64,000 nt of DNA from Microvirga terrae (GTDB lineage: Bacteria; Pseudomonadota; Alphaproteobacteria; Rhizobiales; Beijerinckiaceae): the NCBI RefSeq assembly GCF_013307435.2, contig NZ_CP102845.1, positions 1,488,001 to 1,552,000 on the forward strand, in the 5' to 3' direction. Positions 37,620 through 48,645 of the stretch are shown here, one piece after another. The translations under genes and the position numbers were made by a program. The notes beneath the pieces were generated by a model, which was not told where the DNA came from, did not search any database, and saw nothing but the letters and a program-made list of their open reading frames with translations. Numbering within the stretch: the stretch's first letter is position 1; each line of letters begins with the position of its first letter.

Positions 37620-38291
37620 ATGCTGATCCCGCAAGGCGCCCTCGTCGTCTCCTGCCAGGCCCGTGCCGACAACCCGCTGCACGGGCCGGTCTACATGTCC
37701 GCCATGGCGCAGGCGGCGGAGGCGGGCGGCGCCAGGGGCATCCGCGCCAACGGCGTGGGGGATATCGCGGCGATCCGCGCGGTGACCAAGCTTCCGATCA
37801 TCGGGATCGCCAAGGTGTGGGACGACCGCTTCCCGGTCTACATCACGCCGGGCATCGAGCAGGCGGCGCAGATCGCGAAGGCCGGGGCCGACATCATCGG
37901 CCTCGACGCCACACCGCGTCCGCGCGACGGCGAGCCGGTGGCGCGCCTGATCGGTCGCATTCGTGCGGAACTGGACCGGGAGGTCTTCGCCGATATCGCC
38001 ACGCCGGACGAAGGGCGGGCGGCCCATGCCGCCGGCGCCACCTATGTCGCGACGACGCTTTCCGGCTACACGGAGGAGACGGCTTCCCGCAGGTCAGATG
38101 GGCCGGATCTGGAGCTTCTGTCGGCTCTCGTGGCCGAGCTCCCGGTTCCTGTCGTGGCCGAAGGTCGCTTCGATACGCCGGATCTCGTTGCGGAAGCTTT
38201 CAGGCGAGGGGCTCATGCGGTGGTGGTCGGCACCGCGATCACCAACCCGCGCGAGATCACGCGGAGATTTGTCCGGGCCATCGGGTCCTAG
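37620..38291 (+). CDS. nanE: N-acetylmannosamine-6-phosphate 2-epimerase
   Basis: A 223-residue TIM-barrel epimerase converting ManNAc-6-P to GlcNAc-6-P in sialic acid and ManNAc catabolism. Diagnostic parts are VSCQARADNPLHGP, GARGIRANGVGDI, IGIAKVWDDRFPVYITP, LDATPRPRDGE, VFADIATPDEG and the C-terminal VVVGTAITNP phosphate site. It is 9 bp after the permease gene, so it belongs to the uptake operon. nanA, nanK and nagAB are absent here, so the rest of the pathway must lie elsewhere. Confidence 0.92.
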   Translation: MLIPQGALVVSCQARADNPLHGPVYMSAMAQAAEAGGARGIRANGVGDIAAIRAVTKLPIIGIAKVWDDRFPVYITPGIEQAAQIAKAGADIIGLDATPRPRDGEPVARLIGRIRAELDREVFADIATPDEGRAAHAAGATYVATTLSGYTEETASRRSDGPDLELLSALVAELPVPVVAEGRFDTPDLVAEAFRRGAHAVVVGTAITNPREITRRFVRAIGS

Positions 38292-38394
38292 GGACCGCCA
38301 CGGTCGGAAAAGATAGCTTGTAACGCAAACGTGAGAGCCCCTCTGGCATTCCCGGGTGTACCCATTCACAATGGGTTCCCAACGAGGTGATGCC

Positions 38395-39339
38395 GTGCTG
38401 ATCCGCCGCCCTGCCGATATCCTTCCCTCCGAGATCACCCCTCGTGAGGTCTATCTCAACCGCCGCCAATGGATGGCCGGCGCCGCCGGTCTGGCCTTGT
38501 CGGCGGCCCTGCCGCTGGGCCTGGAGGCCGCGCCCCTGTCGGCCGCCAAGAGCCCGTTCTCCACGGACGAGAAGAAGACCAGCCGCGAGGATGTCACGAG
38601 CTACAACAACTACTACGAGTTCGGCACCGGCAAGGAGGATCCCGCGGCGAATGCCGGGAGCCTCAAAACCTCGCCCTGGACCGTCAAGGTCGACGGCATG
38701 GTGGGCAAGAAGGCCGAGTTTGCCGTCGAGGATCTCATCAAGTCGTCCGCCCTCGAGGAGCGCGTCTACCGCATGCGCTGCGTCGAAGGCTGGTCCATGG
38801 TCATCCCCTGGGTCGGGTTCCCACTGGCGGACCTGATCAAGCGGGTGGAGCCCTTGGGCAGCGCGAAATACGTCGCCTTCGAGACTGCCTATCGGCCGGA
38901 GGAGATGTCCGGGGTCCAGTCGATGTTCCCGGTGCTCGACTGGCCCTATGTGGAGGGACTGCGCCTCGATGAGGCCATGAACCCCCTGGCCATCCTGGCC
39001 GTGGGACTCTACGGCGAGACCCTGCCGAACCAGAACGGCGCACCGATCCGGCTCGTCGTTCCATGGAAGTACGGGTTCAAGGGCATCAAGTCGATCACCC
39101 GGATCAGCTTCGTCGAGAAGCAGCCGGAGACGTCCTGGAACCGGCAGGCTCCAAGCGAATACGGCTTCTATGCCAACGTGAACCCGAGCGTCGACCACCC
39201 GCGCTGGAGCCAGGCGACCGAGCGGCGCATCGGGGAGGGCGGCCTTTTCGTGAAACGCCGTCCGACGCTCATGTTCAACGGCTATGCCGACCAGGTGGCA
39301 AGCCTCTATACCGGCATGGACCTGCGGAAATTCTACTGA
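38395..39339 (+). CDS. msrP: Protein-methionine-sulfoxide reductase catalytic subunit MsrP (YedY)
   Basis: A 314-residue periplasmic molybdenum enzyme that repairs oxidised Met residues in envelope proteins. GTG start at 38395 follows GAGGTGA. A Tat signal is seen ([20 protein letters not shown], residues 22-41). The molybdopterin domain contains RMRCVEGW with Cys129, the Mo ligand, and [18 protein letters not shown] as in YedY. It receives electrons from MsrQ, encoded immediately downstream (1-bp TGATG overlap). Confidence 0.93.
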   Translation: MLIRRPADILPSEITPREVYLNRRQWMAGAAGLALSAALPLGLEAAPLSAAKSPFSTDEKKTSREDVTSYNNYYEFGTGKEDPAANAGSLKTSPWTVKVDGMVGKKAEFAVEDLIKSSALEERVYRMRCVEGWSMVIPWVGFPLADLIKRVEPLGSAKYVAFETAYRPEEMSGVQSMFPVLDWPYVEGLRLDEAMNPLAILAVGLYGETLPNQNGAPIRLVVPWKYGFKGIKSITRISFVEKQPETSWNRQAPSEYGFYANVNPSVDHPRWSQATERRIGEGGLFVKRRPTLMFNGYADQVASLYTGMDLRKFY

Positions 39340-39983
39340 TGGCAGGACGAGCCTCCGTTCAGGGCGAGAAGAAAGCCTTCGCTCTGCCCCAGGTGCCGAA
39401 GATCGCCGTGTATCTCGTCGGCTTCATTCCGGCCGTGTGGCTGTTCTATGCCGGCGTCACGGACCAACTCGGGGCCGATCCGATGCGGTACCTGGAGCAG
39501 GGCCTCGGCCTCTGGGCGCTGCGCTTCCTGATCGCCACCCTGGCGATCACGCCCCTGCGCCAGCTGTTCAATGTCAACCTGCTGCGCTATCGCCGGGCGG
39601 TCGGGCTGCTCGCCTTCTATTATGCCGCTCTGCACCTTCTCACCTACCTGGTGCTCGATCAGGGGCTCGATCTCCCGGCCATCGTGGCCGACATCGTGAA
39701 GCGGCCCTACATCACCATCGGCATGGCGACTTTCGTGATCCTCGTGCCTCTGGCCGTCACCTCCAACAATGCCGCAATCCGGCGCATGGGCGGGCAGGCC
39801 TGGGCGAAGCTGCATCGCCTCGTCTACGCGGCGGCCATCGGGGCGGCGCTTCATTTCCTTCTCGTGGTCAAGTCCTGGCCGCCCGAGCCGATCATCTATG
39901 CGGCCATCGTTGCCGTGCTGCTCGGCTACCGGCTGATCCGGTCCAGCGTGAAGAAGCCATCCGCGCGGCGCCGACCGGCTTGA
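39339..39983 (+). CDS. msrQ: Heme-binding membrane subunit MsrQ (YedZ)
   Basis: A 214-residue inner-membrane protein of the ferric-reductase-like family with about six TM helices. Candidate heme-ligand His residues are in YYAALHLLTY, AKLHRLVY and GAALHFLLV. It passes electrons from the quinone pool or a flavin reductase to periplasmic MsrP. Its ATG overlaps the msrP stop. It ends 64 bp before modA. Confidence 0.92.
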   Translation: MAGRASVQGEKKAFALPQVPKIAVYLVGFIPAVWLFYAGVTDQLGADPMRYLEQGLGLWALRFLIATLAITPLRQLFNVNLLRYRRAVGLLAFYYAALHLLTYLVLDQGLDLPAIVADIVKRPYITIGMATFVILVPLAVTSNNAAIRRMGGQAWAKLHRLVYAAAIGAALHFLLVVKSWPPEPIIYAAIVAVLLGYRLIRSSVKKPSARRRPA

Positions 39984-40047
39984 TGGCCGGTCGAGGATCG
40001 GTAGGATGCCTGCATCAGGCAGGACACCGCCAGCCGGGAGAGACGAG

Positions 40048-40860
40048 ATGCGTTCGGCACCACATTCGATCGGGAGGCTTGCGAAGGCGGGCCTCTTCGG
40101 TCTTCTCGCCATGTGCGTGCTGGCTGGCGGAGCCATGGCGCAGACCCGGGATGTGGTGGTTTTCGCAGCGGCCAGCCTGAAGAACGCCCTCGATGACGCC
40201 AGCGCCTCGTGGACACGGGAGACTGGCAAGCGGATCACGGTCTCCTATGCCGCCAGCAACGTCCTGGCCAAGCAGATCGAGGCCGGCGCCCCTGCGGATC
40301 TCTTTGCCTCGGCCGACCTCGACTGGATGGAATACGCAGCCTCCCGGGGGCTGATCAAGCCCGAGAGCCGGGTCAACCTGCTCGGTAACACCCTAGTCCT
40401 CGTTGCGCCCAAGGGCTCGCCGACACAAGTCCCACTGCGGCCCGGGATCGATCTCGCGTCCATCCTCGGAGGCGACCGCCTGGCCATGGGGCATGTGGAT
40501 GCGGTACCGGCCGGCAAATACGGCAAGGCGGCGCTTGAGTATCTCGGGGCCTGGTCGGGCGTGAAGGACAAGGTCGCGCAAGCCGACAACGTGCGGGCCG
40601 CTCTTCTTCTCGTATCCCGCGGCGAGGCGCCCCTTGGGATTGTCTACAAGACCGATGCCGTTGCCGATCCCAACGTGAGCATCGTCGCCACATTCCCGCA
40701 GGAGAGCCATCCGCCGATCGTCTACCCGGTGGCGCTCACGAAGGAATCCACAAATCCCGACGCCGCGGCGTTCCTGGCTTTCCTGCGCACGGACAAGGCG
40801 AAGCCTTTCTTCGACAGGCAGGGCTTCACGTTCGTCGGCAAGGCGGCCTCCGGTTCGTGA
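40048..40860 (+). CDS. modA: Molybdate ABC transporter substrate-binding protein
   Basis: A 270-residue periplasmic protein. The start at 40048 follows GGGAGAG; the signal peptide ends at GGAMAQTR. VVVFAAASLKNALDD and YAASNVLAKQIEAGAPADLFASAD are the ModA oxyanion-binding regions. Its stop overlaps the modB start by 4 bp. It directly follows the Mo-enzyme genes msrPQ. No ModE gene or obvious ModE operator is seen. Confidence 0.94.
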   Translation: MRSAPHSIGRLAKAGLFGLLAMCVLAGGAMAQTRDVVVFAAASLKNALDDASASWTRETGKRITVSYAASNVLAKQIEAGAPADLFASADLDWMEYAASRGLIKPESRVNLLGNTLVLVAPKGSPTQVPLRPGIDLASILGGDRLAMGHVDAVPAGKYGKAALEYLGAWSGVKDKVAQADNVRAALLLVSRGEAPLGIVYKTDAVADPNVSIVATFPQESHPPIVYPVALTKESTNPDAAAFLAFLRTDKAKPFFDRQGFTFVGKAASGS

Positions 40861-41555
40861 CCGACTGGCTTTCTCCGGAAGAATGGACCGCCGTCCGTCT
40901 CAGCCTGAAGGTTGCCTTCGTGGCGATGACGGCGAGCCTCGTCCCGGGGATCGCAATCGCGTTGCTTCTCGAACGCGGGCGTTTCTGGGGGCGGCAGGCC
41001 CTGGATGTGATCGTTCACCTGCCGCTCGTGTTGCCGCCGGTCGTCGTCGGCTGGTTCCTGCTCGTCGGCTTCGGGCGGCGCGGTCCCATCGGGGCGTTTC
41101 TCGCCGAGCAGTTCGGCATCGTCCTGTCCTTCCGCTGGACGGGGGCGGCGCTCGCCTGTGCGGTCATGGGCTTCCCGCTGCTGGTGCGGGCGATCCGTCT
41201 GTCCATCGCGTCGGTCGACCGCAAGCTGGAAGACGCGGCAGGCACCTTGGGGGCGCACCCCGCATGGGTGTTCGCGGTCGTGACGCTGCCGCTGATCCTG
41301 CCGGGGATCATTGCCGGCATGGTGCTGTCCTTCGCGAAGGCGATGGGCGAGTTCGGCGCGACGATCACCTTCGTGTCCAACATTCCGGGCGAGACGCAGA
41401 CCATCCCGACGGCCATCTTTGCCTACACGCAGGTGCCGGGAGGCGAGAGCGGCGCGATGCGGCTGACCCTCGTGTCCATCGCCATTTCGATGGCGGCGCT
41501 CTGGTGCTCCGAATGGCTGGCGCGACGGGTCGGGCGGCGGGCTCACGCGTCATGA
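40857..41555 (+). CDS. modB: Molybdate ABC transporter permease
   Basis: A 232-residue permease with five TM segments and the CysT/ModB coupling loop (KLEDAAGTLGAHPAWVFAVVTLP). FGATITFVSNIPGETQTIP is characteristic of ModB. GTG start within the modA stop (GTGA); its own stop overlaps the modC ATG (ATGA). Confidence 0.94.
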   Translation: MTDWLSPEEWTAVRLSLKVAFVAMTASLVPGIAIALLLERGRFWGRQALDVIVHLPLVLPPVVVGWFLLVGFGRRGPIGAFLAEQFGIVLSFRWTGAALACAVMGFPLLVRAIRLSIASVDRKLEDAAGTLGAHPAWVFAVVTLPLILPGIIAGMVLSFAKAMGEFGATITFVSNIPGETQTIPTAIFAYTQVPGGESGAMRLTLVSIAISMAALWCSEWLARRVGRRAHAS

Positions 41556-42658
41556 TCCTCGACGTCGACATCCGGCATGAGCAGGGTGAATTCGTCCTGG
41601 ACGCACGCTTCCGATCGGACGGGAAGCTCACCGCGCTGTTCGGGCCGTCCGGATCCGGCAAGACGACGATCGTGAATGCGATCGGCGGTCTCGTTCGGCC
41701 GGATCAGGGGCGGGTCACCGTGCAGGGACAGGTGCTCGTCGACACGGCGAAGAACATCTTCGTGCCCAAGCATCGGCGCCGGATCGGATATGTCTTCCAG
41801 GAGGGGCGCCTCTTCCCACATCTCACCGTGCGGCAGAACCTTCTCTTCGGGCGCTGGTTCACACCGAGACAGCAGCGCAGGACGAGCTTCGACGGAGTCG
41901 TCGACCTCTTGGGCATCGGTCATCTGCTCGGACGGCGGCCGTCCACGTTGTCAGGCGGCGAGAAGCAGCGCACCGCCATCGGACGGGCGCTTCTGGCGGA
42001 TCCGCGCCTGCTGCTCATGGATGAACCGCTGGCCTCCCTCGATGAGGCGCGCAAGGCCGAAATCTACCCGTACATCGAGCGCCTGCGCGACGAGGCCGGC
42101 GTTCCGATCGTTCTCGTCAGTCATTCCGTGGCCGAGATTGCGAGGCTCGCCACCTCCGTGGTCGTCCTCGCCGAGGGGCGAGTGACGGCATCAGGCCCTG
42201 CCTCGGAGATCCTCCGGCATTCCCATCTCTTCGTGCCCATGGGACTTGCCGAAGCGGGCGCGCTGATCGACGCTCGGGTGCTGCGGCACGATGATCCGTT
42301 TGCTCTGACGGTCCTGCAGGCCAGAGCCGGAACCTTAACGGTGCCGCGCCTGAACCATCCTGTCGGAACGGCCCTGCGCGTGCGTCTGCGTGCCCGTGAC
42401 ATCATGCTCTCTCTGCACAAGCCGGCGGGGATGAGCGCCCTGAATGTCCTGCCCGGACGGATTTCCTCGATCGAGGATTCCGAGGAGGCGAGCGTGGATG
42501 TACAGCTCGATTGCGGCGGCGACGGCCTCGTGGCGCGCGTGACCCGCAAATCGGTCGCGGAGCTTGGCCTGAGGCCAGGCATGCTCGTCCATGCCATCAT
42601 CAAGAGCATCGCCTTCGATCCGGAGGTCCTTGGCGCGGTCAACCCGTCCCGTCCGTGA
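41552..42658 (+). CDS. modC: Molybdate ABC transporter ATP-binding protein
   Basis: A 368-residue ATPase. Walker A GPSGSGKT, signature LSGGEKQR, Walker B LLMDEPLASLD and H-loop LVSHSVAEI are intact. A C-terminal Mop-type oxyanion-binding domain (about 295-365: ALRVRLRARDIMLSLHKP and SVDVQLDCGGDGLVARVTRKS) is as in ModC, giving feedback by molybdate. It completes modABC, all with 4-bp overlaps. Confidence 0.94.
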   Translation: MILDVDIRHEQGEFVLDARFRSDGKLTALFGPSGSGKTTIVNAIGGLVRPDQGRVTVQGQVLVDTAKNIFVPKHRRRIGYVFQEGRLFPHLTVRQNLLFGRWFTPRQQRRTSFDGVVDLLGIGHLLGRRPSTLSGGEKQRTAIGRALLADPRLLLMDEPLASLDEARKAEIYPYIERLRDEAGVPIVLVSHSVAEIARLATSVVVLAEGRVTASGPASEILRHSHLFVPMGLAEAGALIDARVLRHDDPFALTVLQARAGTLTVPRLNHPVGTALRVRLRARDIMLSLHKPAGMSALNVLPGRISSIEDSEEASVDVQLDCGGDGLVARVTRKSVAELGLRPGMLVHAIIKSIAFDPEVLGAVNPSRP

Positions 42659-42740
42659 GATTTTCGCCCATCGAGGTTGCACCGGCGTCTGAGCCGTGTA
42701 GCCTCTCCGGCCACCATTTCTGCTTCGGGAGCCCGAGATC

Positions 42741-44006
42741 ATGAACGAACAATTCCGGAATCCGACCGATGCCGCATCCCACGCCAAGCTTCTCGATCGC
42801 CTGGGGGAAGTCGCCGTCCGGGTGGGATTGGGGCTGAAGCCGGGCCAGGAACTGGTCGTGACCGCTCCTCTCGATGCCGTCGCCCTGGTGCGGCGCATCA
42901 CGGAGCACGCCTACAAGGCCGGTGCCTCCCTGGTGACCACGATCTTCTCCGACGAGGAGAGCGCGCTCCTGCGCTTCCGGAATGGCCGGGACGAGAGCTT
43001 CGACACGGCTCCGGCCTGGCTCTATGAGGGCATGGCGGCCGCCTACAGGAACGGCGCCGCCCGTCTGGCCATCGTCGGTGAGGATCCGTCCTTGCTCGCC
43101 AAGGAGGATCCGGAAAAGGTCTCGCGCGCCAACCGGGCGCGCTCCAAGGCCTATATGCCCGCCCTCAACATGATCGCCGGGTTCGACATCAACTGGACCA
43201 TCGTGTCGGCCGCGACACCGGCCTGGGCCAGGACGGTGTTCCCGGACGACCCGGAAGAGGTGGCCGTGGCCAAGCTCTGGCAGGCGATCTTCTCGGCCTC
43301 CCGCGTCGACACGCCGGACCCCATCGCCGCGTGGGAAACCCACAACGCAGCCCTCCAGGCGCGCACCCGGACACTGAACGAGAAGAATTATGCGGCGCTT
43401 CACTTCCGCGGCCCCGGCACGGATCTCCGCGTGGGCCTCGCGGACGGGCATGAGTGGAACGGCGGATCGACCAGGGCGAAGAACGGCGTCGTGTGCAACG
43501 CCAACATTCCGACCGAAGAAGTCTTCACCACACCGCACAAGGACCGGGTCGAGGGCGTCGTGAGCAGCACCAAGCCGCTGTCCTACAACGGCACCCTCAT
43601 TCAGGACATCCAGGTCCGGTTCGAGGCCGGTCGCATCGTCGAGAGCAAGGCGCGCACCGGCGAGGCCGTGCTGAACAAGGTCCTCGACACGGACGAGGGT
43701 GCGCGCCGCCTCGGGGAAGTGGCGCTGGTGCCTTACTCGTCGCCGATTTCTCAGAGCGGCCTTCTCTTCTTCAACACCCTGTTCGACGAGAATGCCTCCA
43801 GCCACATCGCTCTTGGTCAGGCCTATAGCAAATGCATCCGCAACGGCGGAACGATGAGCGAGGAGGAGCTTGCCTCTCACGGCTCCAACAAAAGTCTGAT
43901 CCACATCGACTGGATGATCGGCTCCGACCAGGTCGACGTGGACGGCGTTACGCAGGACGGGCGGGCCGAGCCTCTCATGCGCGGCGGCGAATGGGTAACG
44001 TCGTAA
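42741..44006 (+). CDS. Aminopeptidase, M29 family (AmpS/PepS type)
   Basis: A 421-residue metallo-aminopeptidase without signal peptide, so cytoplasmic. Metal-ligand blocks of M29 are visible: NIPTEEVFTTPHKDRVEG (Glu and His), SSHIALGQAY (His/Tyr) and LIHIDWMIGSDQVDVDG (His/Asp). It removes N-terminal residues from peptides. It is encoded 170 bp upstream of the peptide ABC importer genes on the same strand, suggesting that imported peptides are digested by it. Confidence 0.9.
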   Translation: MNEQFRNPTDAASHAKLLDRLGEVAVRVGLGLKPGQELVVTAPLDAVALVRRITEHAYKAGASLVTTIFSDEESALLRFRNGRDESFDTAPAWLYEGMAAAYRNGAARLAIVGEDPSLLAKEDPEKVSRANRARSKAYMPALNMIAGFDINWTIVSAATPAWARTVFPDDPEEVAVAKLWQAIFSASRVDTPDPIAAWETHNAALQARTRTLNEKNYAALHFRGPGTDLRVGLADGHEWNGGSTRAKNGVVCNANIPTEEVFTTPHKDRVEGVVSSTKPLSYNGTLIQDIQVRFEAGRIVESKARTGEAVLNKVLDTDEGARRLGEVALVPYSSPISQSGLLFFNTLFDENASSHIALGQAYSKCIRNGGTMSEEELASHGSNKSLIHIDWMIGSDQVDVDGVTQDGRAEPLMRGGEWVTS

Positions 44007-44176
44007 CAAGAGTGCTGGCGTTTTCGCGTGGGTCGGATCTATGATCCCGACGATGGCCTGATCTGCCGCAAACAGTGCTTGACGGAGTGGTTCGGTAGCT
44101 GTGATGGATGACAGGTATCATAGAGGTACTGGCCCGGCTTTCCGCTGGGTCAGGACCGGCTCACGAGCGTGGATGG

Positions 44177-46057
<1,881 letters not shown>

Positions 46058-46086
46058 GAGACGATTTTCCAGAGGGAGACATCACA

Positions 46087-47613
46087 ATGAAATTCTCATC
46101 CACCATGAAAGCGCTCGGTCTGACGGCCGCAGTCGCCCTGGCGCCGCTGATGGCATCCGGGGCTCAGGCGGCCGGAACGCTGACCACGGCCGTCGCCATC
46201 GATCCAGGCAGCTGGGATCCGATCGACACCTTCCTGGTCAATTGGTCATCGGCCGCCAACAACATGTTCGACGGCCTCACGGCTCGCGGCGCGGACATGA
46301 AGTTGAAGCCCGGCCTCGCGACGTCGTGGGAGTTTCTCGACAACAACAGCCGCATCCGCTTCAAGCTGCGGCAGAACGTCAAGTTCCACAACGGAGAGCC
46401 GTTCAACGCGGCTGCCGTGAAGTTCACCTTCGACCGTCTCCTCGGCGAGGAGGGCAAGAAGGGACCGCAGCAGTCGAACTACAACACCATTGATCATGTG
46501 GAAGTCGTCGACGACTCGACGGTCGACTTCGTCATGAAGCAGCCGGACCCCGTTCTGCTGACGAAGCTCGCCGGCTATGGCGGCATGATCGTGCCGCCCA
46601 AATACATCCAGGAAAAGGGTGACGCTCACTTCAACCTGAACCCGGTCGGCACAGGGCCGTTCAAGTTCGTGGAATACAGCCCCAAGGTCAGCCTCACGCT
46701 TGAAGCCTTCCCAGAGCATTGGGGCGGCGCGCCGAAACTCGACAAGGTCGTCACCCGCTTCATCTCGGAGGCGAACACGCAGGTGGCCGAGCTTCAGGCA
46801 GGCCGCATCGACGTGGCAACCCTGATCCCGTTCGGCCTCGCGCCGACGGTGGAAAAAAGCCCTAACCTGAGCCTCATCAGCATCACCGGCCCGACGGTCG
46901 TGGCCCTGCGCCTCAACACCCGGGACGGCATTACGAAGGACGTGAATGTCCGCAAGGCGCTGATCATGGGAATCGACCGGGATGCGATCATCAAGGCGGT
47001 GCTCCTTGGTCATGGCAAGCCGATCGCAAGCTTCCAGTCGGATCTGTCCTTCGGCTACGACCCGAGCCTGAAGCCTTTGCCTTTCGATCTCGCCAAGGCG
47101 AAGCAGATGCTGCAGCAGGCCAAGGTCCCGGCCGGCGCCCCGGTGCGGATCGACTTCCGCGGCAACGACGCCACCTTCCGCGAGGTGGCTCAGGCCGCTG
47201 CGGGATTCCTCCAGGCGCTCGGCCTCAAGCCCTCGCTGCAGCCGCACGAGCCGCCGGTGCTGCTCAACGACATCATTCCGAACGGCAAGACGGGCGAAGC
47301 CTGGCACAATGCCTGGGGCGGGTGGACCTTCGACTACGACAACACCGCCTACCTGATGTATCACTCGGGCGAGAAGTGGAACCCCTACGACAACGATCCC
47401 AAGCTGAACGCTCTGCTCGAGAAGCAGCGCACGATGTACGACGTCAAGGAGCGTGAGAAGGTTCTGCAGGAGATCGCCCGCTACGTGGCCGATCAGGCGC
47501 TGGAGATCCCGCTCTACAACCAGAACACGATTTTTGGCGTGAACAAGCGGGTCAAGAATTTCGATGCGCCCGCAGACAGCCGCTTCCGGTTCATGGAAAC
47601 GACCGTCGAGTGA
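46087..47613 (+). CDS. Peptide/nickel-type ABC transporter substrate-binding protein (family 5)
   Basis: A 508-residue periplasmic binding protein. The signal peptide ends at GAQAAGTL. Family 5 features: LKPGLATSWEFLDNNSRIRFKLRQNVKFHNGEPFNAAAVKFTFDR, GTGPFKFVEY and QEIARYVADQALEIPLYN. It binds di- or oligopeptides or related solutes. It is 29 bp downstream of the ATPase gene; a hairpin separates it from the permease genes. Confidence 0.93.
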   Translation: MKFSSTMKALGLTAAVALAPLMASGAQAAGTLTTAVAIDPGSWDPIDTFLVNWSSAANNMFDGLTARGADMKLKPGLATSWEFLDNNSRIRFKLRQNVKFHNGEPFNAAAVKFTFDRLLGEEGKKGPQQSNYNTIDHVEVVDDSTVDFVMKQPDPVLLTKLAGYGGMIVPPKYIQEKGDAHFNLNPVGTGPFKFVEYSPKVSLTLEAFPEHWGGAPKLDKVVTRFISEANTQVAELQAGRIDVATLIPFGLAPTVEKSPNLSLISITGPTVVALRLNTRDGITKDVNVRKALIMGIDRDAIIKAVLLGHGKPIASFQSDLSFGYDPSLKPLPFDLAKAKQMLQQAKVPAGAPVRIDFRGNDATFREVAQAAAGFLQALGLKPSLQPHEPPVLLNDIIPNGKTGEAWHNAWGGWTFDYDNTAYLMYHSGEKWNPYDNDPKLNALLEKQRTMYDVKEREKVLQEIARYVADQALEIPLYNQNTIFGVNKRVKNFDAPADSRFRFMETTVE

Positions 47614-47670
47614 CGAATACCTTCGGACATTGCTCCTCGCGGCGATGTCCGGAACCAAGACATTGATGAG

Positions 47671-47696
47671 GGCCCCGCGCGAGCGGGGCCGTTTTT
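47671..47696 (+). terminator. Intraoperon terminator/attenuator between SBP and permease genes
   Basis: GGCCCCGC (47671-47678), loop GCGA, GCGGGGCC (47683-47690), then GTTTTT. A full intrinsic terminator inside the operon, suited to lowering permease expression relative to the abundant binding protein. Confidence 0.85.
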
Positions 47697-47719
47697 CCAA
47701 GATCAAGAAGGACCCCAGG

Positions 47720-48640
47720 ATGGCAGGCTTCATCCTCAAACGATTGTTGCAGGCCGTTTTCGTGGTCCTCGCGGTGACCTTGATCGTCTCCTTCGCGATC
47801 CGCCTGTCGGGCGATCCGGCGATCATGCTGATGGGCGGCGGCAACGTCACCGAGCAGGATCTGCAGAACATCCGGCAGGCGCTCGGGCTGGAGCGACCCT
47901 TCTACGTGCAGTATGTCGCGTTTCTCGAAGGAATGGTGAGAGGGGATTTCGGCAAGAGCTTCATGGGCGGCACGCCCGTCTCCATGCTCATTGCCAACGC
48001 CCTGCCGGCCACGCTCCTGCTGGCATTCGCCTCACTTCTCGCGTCGATCATCCTGTCGGTGCCTCTCGGCGTGTACGCGGCCGTGAACCGGGGACGCTGG
48101 CCGGATCAGATGATTCGCATCCTGTCGCTCGTGGGCCTGTCCTTCCCGAACTTCTGGCTCGCCATCATGATGGTGCTGCTGTTCTCCATCGTGCTCGGAC
48201 TCCTGCCGCCGAGCGGAATGGAAGGCCCTGAGAGCTTCGTGATGCCGGCGCTCACCATGGCGATCATTCTCACGGCCACCAACGTGCGCCTCGTGCGGAC
48301 CTCCATGCTGGAGACGCTCTCGCAGCAATACATCATGGTGGCGCGCTCGAAAGGCCTGCGCGACCGCGTCGTCCTGTACAAGCACGCCCTGCGCAACTCG
48401 GCCATTCCGCTCGTCACCTATATCGGCCTGCAGTTCGGCGGCCTCATCGGCGGCATCGTGATCATCGAGCGCGTGTTCAACTGGCCCGGCATGGGCACTC
48501 TCGCGTTCGACGCGATCTCGAACCGCGACTACCCGGTGCTCCAGGGGACCATCACGGTCCTGGCGCTCTTCATCGTTCTCATCAACCTCCTGGTCGACAT
48601 TGCCTATGGGCTGATCGACCCGCGTATTCGGACGGAGTAG
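47720..48640 (+). CDS. Peptide-type ABC transporter permease (DppB-like)
   Basis: A 306-residue permease. N-terminal TM1 (FILKRLLQAVFVVLAVTLIV), a periplasmic loop containing RQALGLERPFYVQYVAF, then five TM segments. The coupling motif YIMVARSKGLRDRVVLYKHALRNS is the DppB consensus. Start ATG 47720 follows CCCAGG. It pairs with the DppC-like protein encoded 5 bp downstream. Confidence 0.92.
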   Translation: MAGFILKRLLQAVFVVLAVTLIVSFAIRLSGDPAIMLMGGGNVTEQDLQNIRQALGLERPFYVQYVAFLEGMVRGDFGKSFMGGTPVSMLIANALPATLLLAFASLLASIILSVPLGVYAAVNRGRWPDQMIRILSLVGLSFPNFWLAIMMVLLFSIVLGLLPPSGMEGPESFVMPALTMAIILTATNVRLVRTSMLETLSQQYIMVARSKGLRDRVVLYKHALRNSAIPLVTYIGLQFGGLIGGIVIIERVFNWPGMGTLAFDAISNRDYPVLQGTITVLALFIVLINLLVDIAYGLIDPRIRTE

Positions 48641-48645
48641 GGCCC

